A program made the translations under genes and the position numbers. From assembly GCA_024803745.1 (NCBI GenBank), contig JANJXV010000194.1:1240001-1304000 (forward strand): DNA of 64,000 nucleotides, written 5' to 3'. Under the pieces are notes generated by a model. It saw only the letters and a list, made by a program, of their open reading frames with translations. It made no database searches and was not told where the DNA came from. This document shows positions 61,139-64,000 of the stretch, piece by piece; within the stretch, counting starts at the first letter, position 1, and each line of letters starts with the position of its first letter. Origin of the DNA: Megascapheus bottae (taxonomy: Eukaryota > Chordata > Mammalia > Rodentia > Geomyidae).

Positions 61139-62272
61139 CTTTTTTTATTTTCATTGTAATGTATAGAGGGGTTACGATTACATTTACAGGTAGTGGACTG
61201 CATTACTTCTCACACATTTATTCCACTCCACATGTTTTTGTCCCCAGTTCCCTCTCTCCTCCCCTTTCCAATCATCTTGTTTCCCCCCTTCCCTTTCCTA
61301 TTTGACATAAACAAATAAACATATATACAATATGCCAGGGAAAAATCAGATACAGTAACAATCTGACATTAACCAAAGGGCAAAATAAGAGATGAGAAAT
61401 AACATAGTAGTTTAAGGACAAAAATCACACAAGATTAAGAGCAACGATGACACAAGATATAGCTCTTGTTCCCATATCCTAAAGATCCTTTCATTTAGTC
61501 TCATCCTATATGACCTTATATACCTAGGTTTTTGAGTTATTGTAATCCTCTGCTAGGAGAGTCCTAGATGTGAACTAATTGTTACAAATGAGGGAAACCA
61601 TTGAGCTTATGTTTCTTTGGGTCTGGCTTGCTTCACTTAATATGAATTTTTCCAAGTCTTTCCATTTCCTTACAAATGGGGCGATGTCTTTCCTTCTGAT
61701 GGCAGCATAGCATTCCATTGTGTATAAGTACCACATCTTCTTGATTCAGTCATCTACTGAGTGGCATCTGGGTTGGTTTCATAGCTTTGCTATGGTAAAT
61801 AGTGCTGCAATGAGCATCATTGTGCTAGTGGCTTTAGAATGTCCTTTTTTCTGGACAATTGGGTAGATGCCAAGTAGTGGATTTGCTGGATCATAGGGGA
61901 GCTCTATGTTCAGTCTTTTGAGGAACCACCACACTGCTTTCCCTAGTGGTTGAACGAGTTTACACTCACACCAACAGTGTAGGTGTGATCCCCCTGGTCA
62001 CTTCCCCACCAGTATCTCTTATTAGATTTTTTGATAATGGCCATTCTGACTGGAGTCAGGAGGAATCTCAAAGTTGTTTTGATTTTCATTTCCCTTATTG
62101 CTAGAGATATGGAGCATTTCTTCATGTGTCTAAAGCCCATTTTAATTTTTTCTTCAGAGAATACTCTTTTAAGTCTTTAGCCCACCTTTTAATAGGATGG
62201 TTGTTTCTTTGAAGATTTGTTTGGGAGAGATTCATTTTTTTCAGCTATAGATATATTTTAGATAACTACATA
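61139..62272 (-). mobile_element. L1 ORF2 C-terminus and 3'UTR (copy 2)
   Basis: Counterpart of 21716-22850. The frame 62140-61943 encodes the same 65 residues as in copy 1. Confidence 0.84.
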
Positions 62273-62292
62273 TATTTTTGTAGAAAAAAGAA

Positions 62293-62640
62293 TGGAAGTC
62301 ATCATGCTGGCTCACAATTTAATTTCAGCTACGTAGGATGCTCAGGGTTTAGGATCACAGGTCAAAGCCAACCAGGGCCCTACAGTGTGTGAGATCAAAC
62401 TCTGTGAACATACAATGACTGTAAGAGGAATCTCACTGCCTGGGAATGTAGCCTAATGGTAGAGTGCTCACCTAGAATGCATGAAGACCTAGGTTCTATT
62501 CACCGGTACCGCATACTCAGAATAAAAGCTAGAAGTGGCGCTGTGTCTCAAGAGGCAGAGCACTCACCTTGGGCAAGCGAGTCCAATGAAAACGTCTAGG
62601 CCCTGAGTCCAAGCCGTAGGACTGGCAAAAAGAAAAAAAA
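62293..62640 (+). mobile_element. B1-like fragment and IDL-Geo-like SINE (copy 2)
   Basis: Counterpart of 22870-23215. Confidence 0.82.
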
Positions 62641-63049
62641 AGACCAATCTTACTTAAGTAACAAGGAATGTACCCTATATTTATACAGATTGAAAAATTC
62701 ATTAAGAAATTAGAAAATATGTATAAAGTGCATAATTTCTTTGGTGTGTTGGCACTGGGTCTACAACTGAGTGCTTCAGCTCTATCCCTGACCTTTTTTG
62801 CCCAAGACTAGCACTGTACCAATGCAGCCTCAAATCAACTATCTTCAATTGAGATATAAGCGATGAATATTTCAGGGTGCTTCATGAAATACATTTTTAT
62901 AAATTGAAACTTTCAACACAGTCTTATTTTAGTATGAATGTTGAGATGGGAAGAGACAGAAAAAGTGAAATGTTTCCTGATCGCCATAGAGAAGAGACTC
63001 AGCAGAACCACTGTGGTCTGCAGGCTTCTTTGTGAGTTTTGTTTGCTTG

Positions 63050-64000
63050 TTTGATTTTTGTCAATTGTGGGTCTTGAACGCTGGGCCTGAGCACTGTCCC
63101 TGAGCTCTTCAGCTCAAGGCTAGTGCTTTAATCTGTGAGCCACAGTGCCACTTCTGGTTTTTCTGGCAGTTAACTGGGTATTTTGGCTGGCTTTAAACTT
63201 TGATTCTCAGATCTTAGCCTCCTGAGTAGCTAAGATTATAGGTGTGAGGTACCATCACCAGGCTGCTGCTCTGTTACTATGCAGGTTCTGGATCAAGAAC
63301 TTCAAGTTCTTACTTCAATTTTTTCTTCTCTTGCCTGATACTCTGCCATTTGAACGAAGCCCCAGTTCCTGCTCTTTCTTGGTTAATGAGAGATATTATG
63401 GTTTTCTAATATTCAGAGCAACGATTATAAAACCCAGCATTTTACTTACTTGAATAAATTAAGAGACAGGACCTAGTGAGATGGAAAACAAAATTTTTTT
63501 TCAAGTTGCTATCCTGTTCTAATGCATAAGTCTGGCTATTTTGCTTACACACAAATATGTATTTTACCAATTTCTACTCTATTTTTGCTTAGCTGAAAAC
63601 CACCACTGCCATTTCATAGATTTTGTTGTTGTTGTTTGTGGTGCTTGAACTCTGTGCCTGGGCTGTTCCTCAGATCTTCAGTTCAATGCCAGTGCTCTAC
63701 TACTTTTGATTTGGCCAGTCCTGGGCTTGAACTCAGGGACTGAGCACTGTCCTTATATTTTCTCAAGGCTAGGGCTCTACCACTTCAGCCTCAGCACCAC
63801 TTCCAGCATTTTTCTATGAATGTGATATTGAGGAATTGAACCCAGGTCTTCGTGCATGCTAGGCAAGCACTCTACCACTAGGCCAAACTCCCAGCCCAAA
63901 ATTATTCATCATTACTATTAGCTATCTTCTTTTTTATTATTGATTCGTCATGGTGCTTGGACTTTGGGCCTGGACTGTCCCTGACCTCTTCAGCTAAAGG
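63050..64000 (-). mobile_element. Antisense SINE cluster running off the window (copy 2)
   Basis: 63050-63270, 63610-63710, 63712-63900 and 63945-64000 match the copy 1 cluster at 23625-24590. Confidence 0.8.

Overview
This is repeat-rich, intron-bearing, AT-leaning mammalian DNA. It holds KRAB zinc-finger exons with GT-AG borders, L1 retrotransposons and very many short SINEs. The commonest SINE has an ID-like (tRNA-Ala-derived) left monomer followed by a right monomer ending in 'gagttcaagcccc'. A second type joins a B1-like (7SL-derived) left half to the same right monomer. The ID-plus-unrelated-monomer dimer fits the IDL-Geo SINE described from geomyoid rodents (kangaroo rats, pocket mice, pocket gophers). 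A geomyoid rodent is therefore my best guess; the species cannot be read from the window.

The dominant structure is a head-to-tail tandem duplication. Bases 1-34174 are one unit (copy 1). The same sequence restarts at 34175 and runs to the window end (copy 2, matching copy 1 positions 1 to about 24.6 kb). The copies are near-identical: about six differences in the first ~340 aligned bases. Copy 2 is about 5.2 kb longer over the shared part, almost all of it in two L1 clusters.

Each unit carries, on the minus strand, a KRAB C2H2 zinc-finger locus: a 127-bp KRAB-A exon, a 90-bp KRAB-B exon, and a last exon with linker, a run of mostly intact fingers and a decayed finger tail. Shared frameshifts separate the linker from the fingers, so both copies look like pseudogenes broken before the duplication, though the KRAB exons remain clean. 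The rest of each unit is L1 and SINE sequence.

The part of copy 1 with no counterpart inside the window (24.6-34.2 kb) holds a decayed minus-strand RalGDS-like pseudogene. Two REM-domain exons (29.2-29.4 and 28.1-28.4 kb) are readable, with stops at conserved Gln and Trp positions. The same part also holds a 1.37-kb segment that is an inverted copy of 14.1-15.5 kb, and some unrecognised splice-bounded segments near 33 kb.

I see no clearly functional complete gene. The interest lies in genome architecture: tandem duplication, L1-L1 recombination that can be placed within ~10 bp, an inverted repeat embedded in the tandem unit, and microsatellites that grew from SINE tails at different rates in the two copies.
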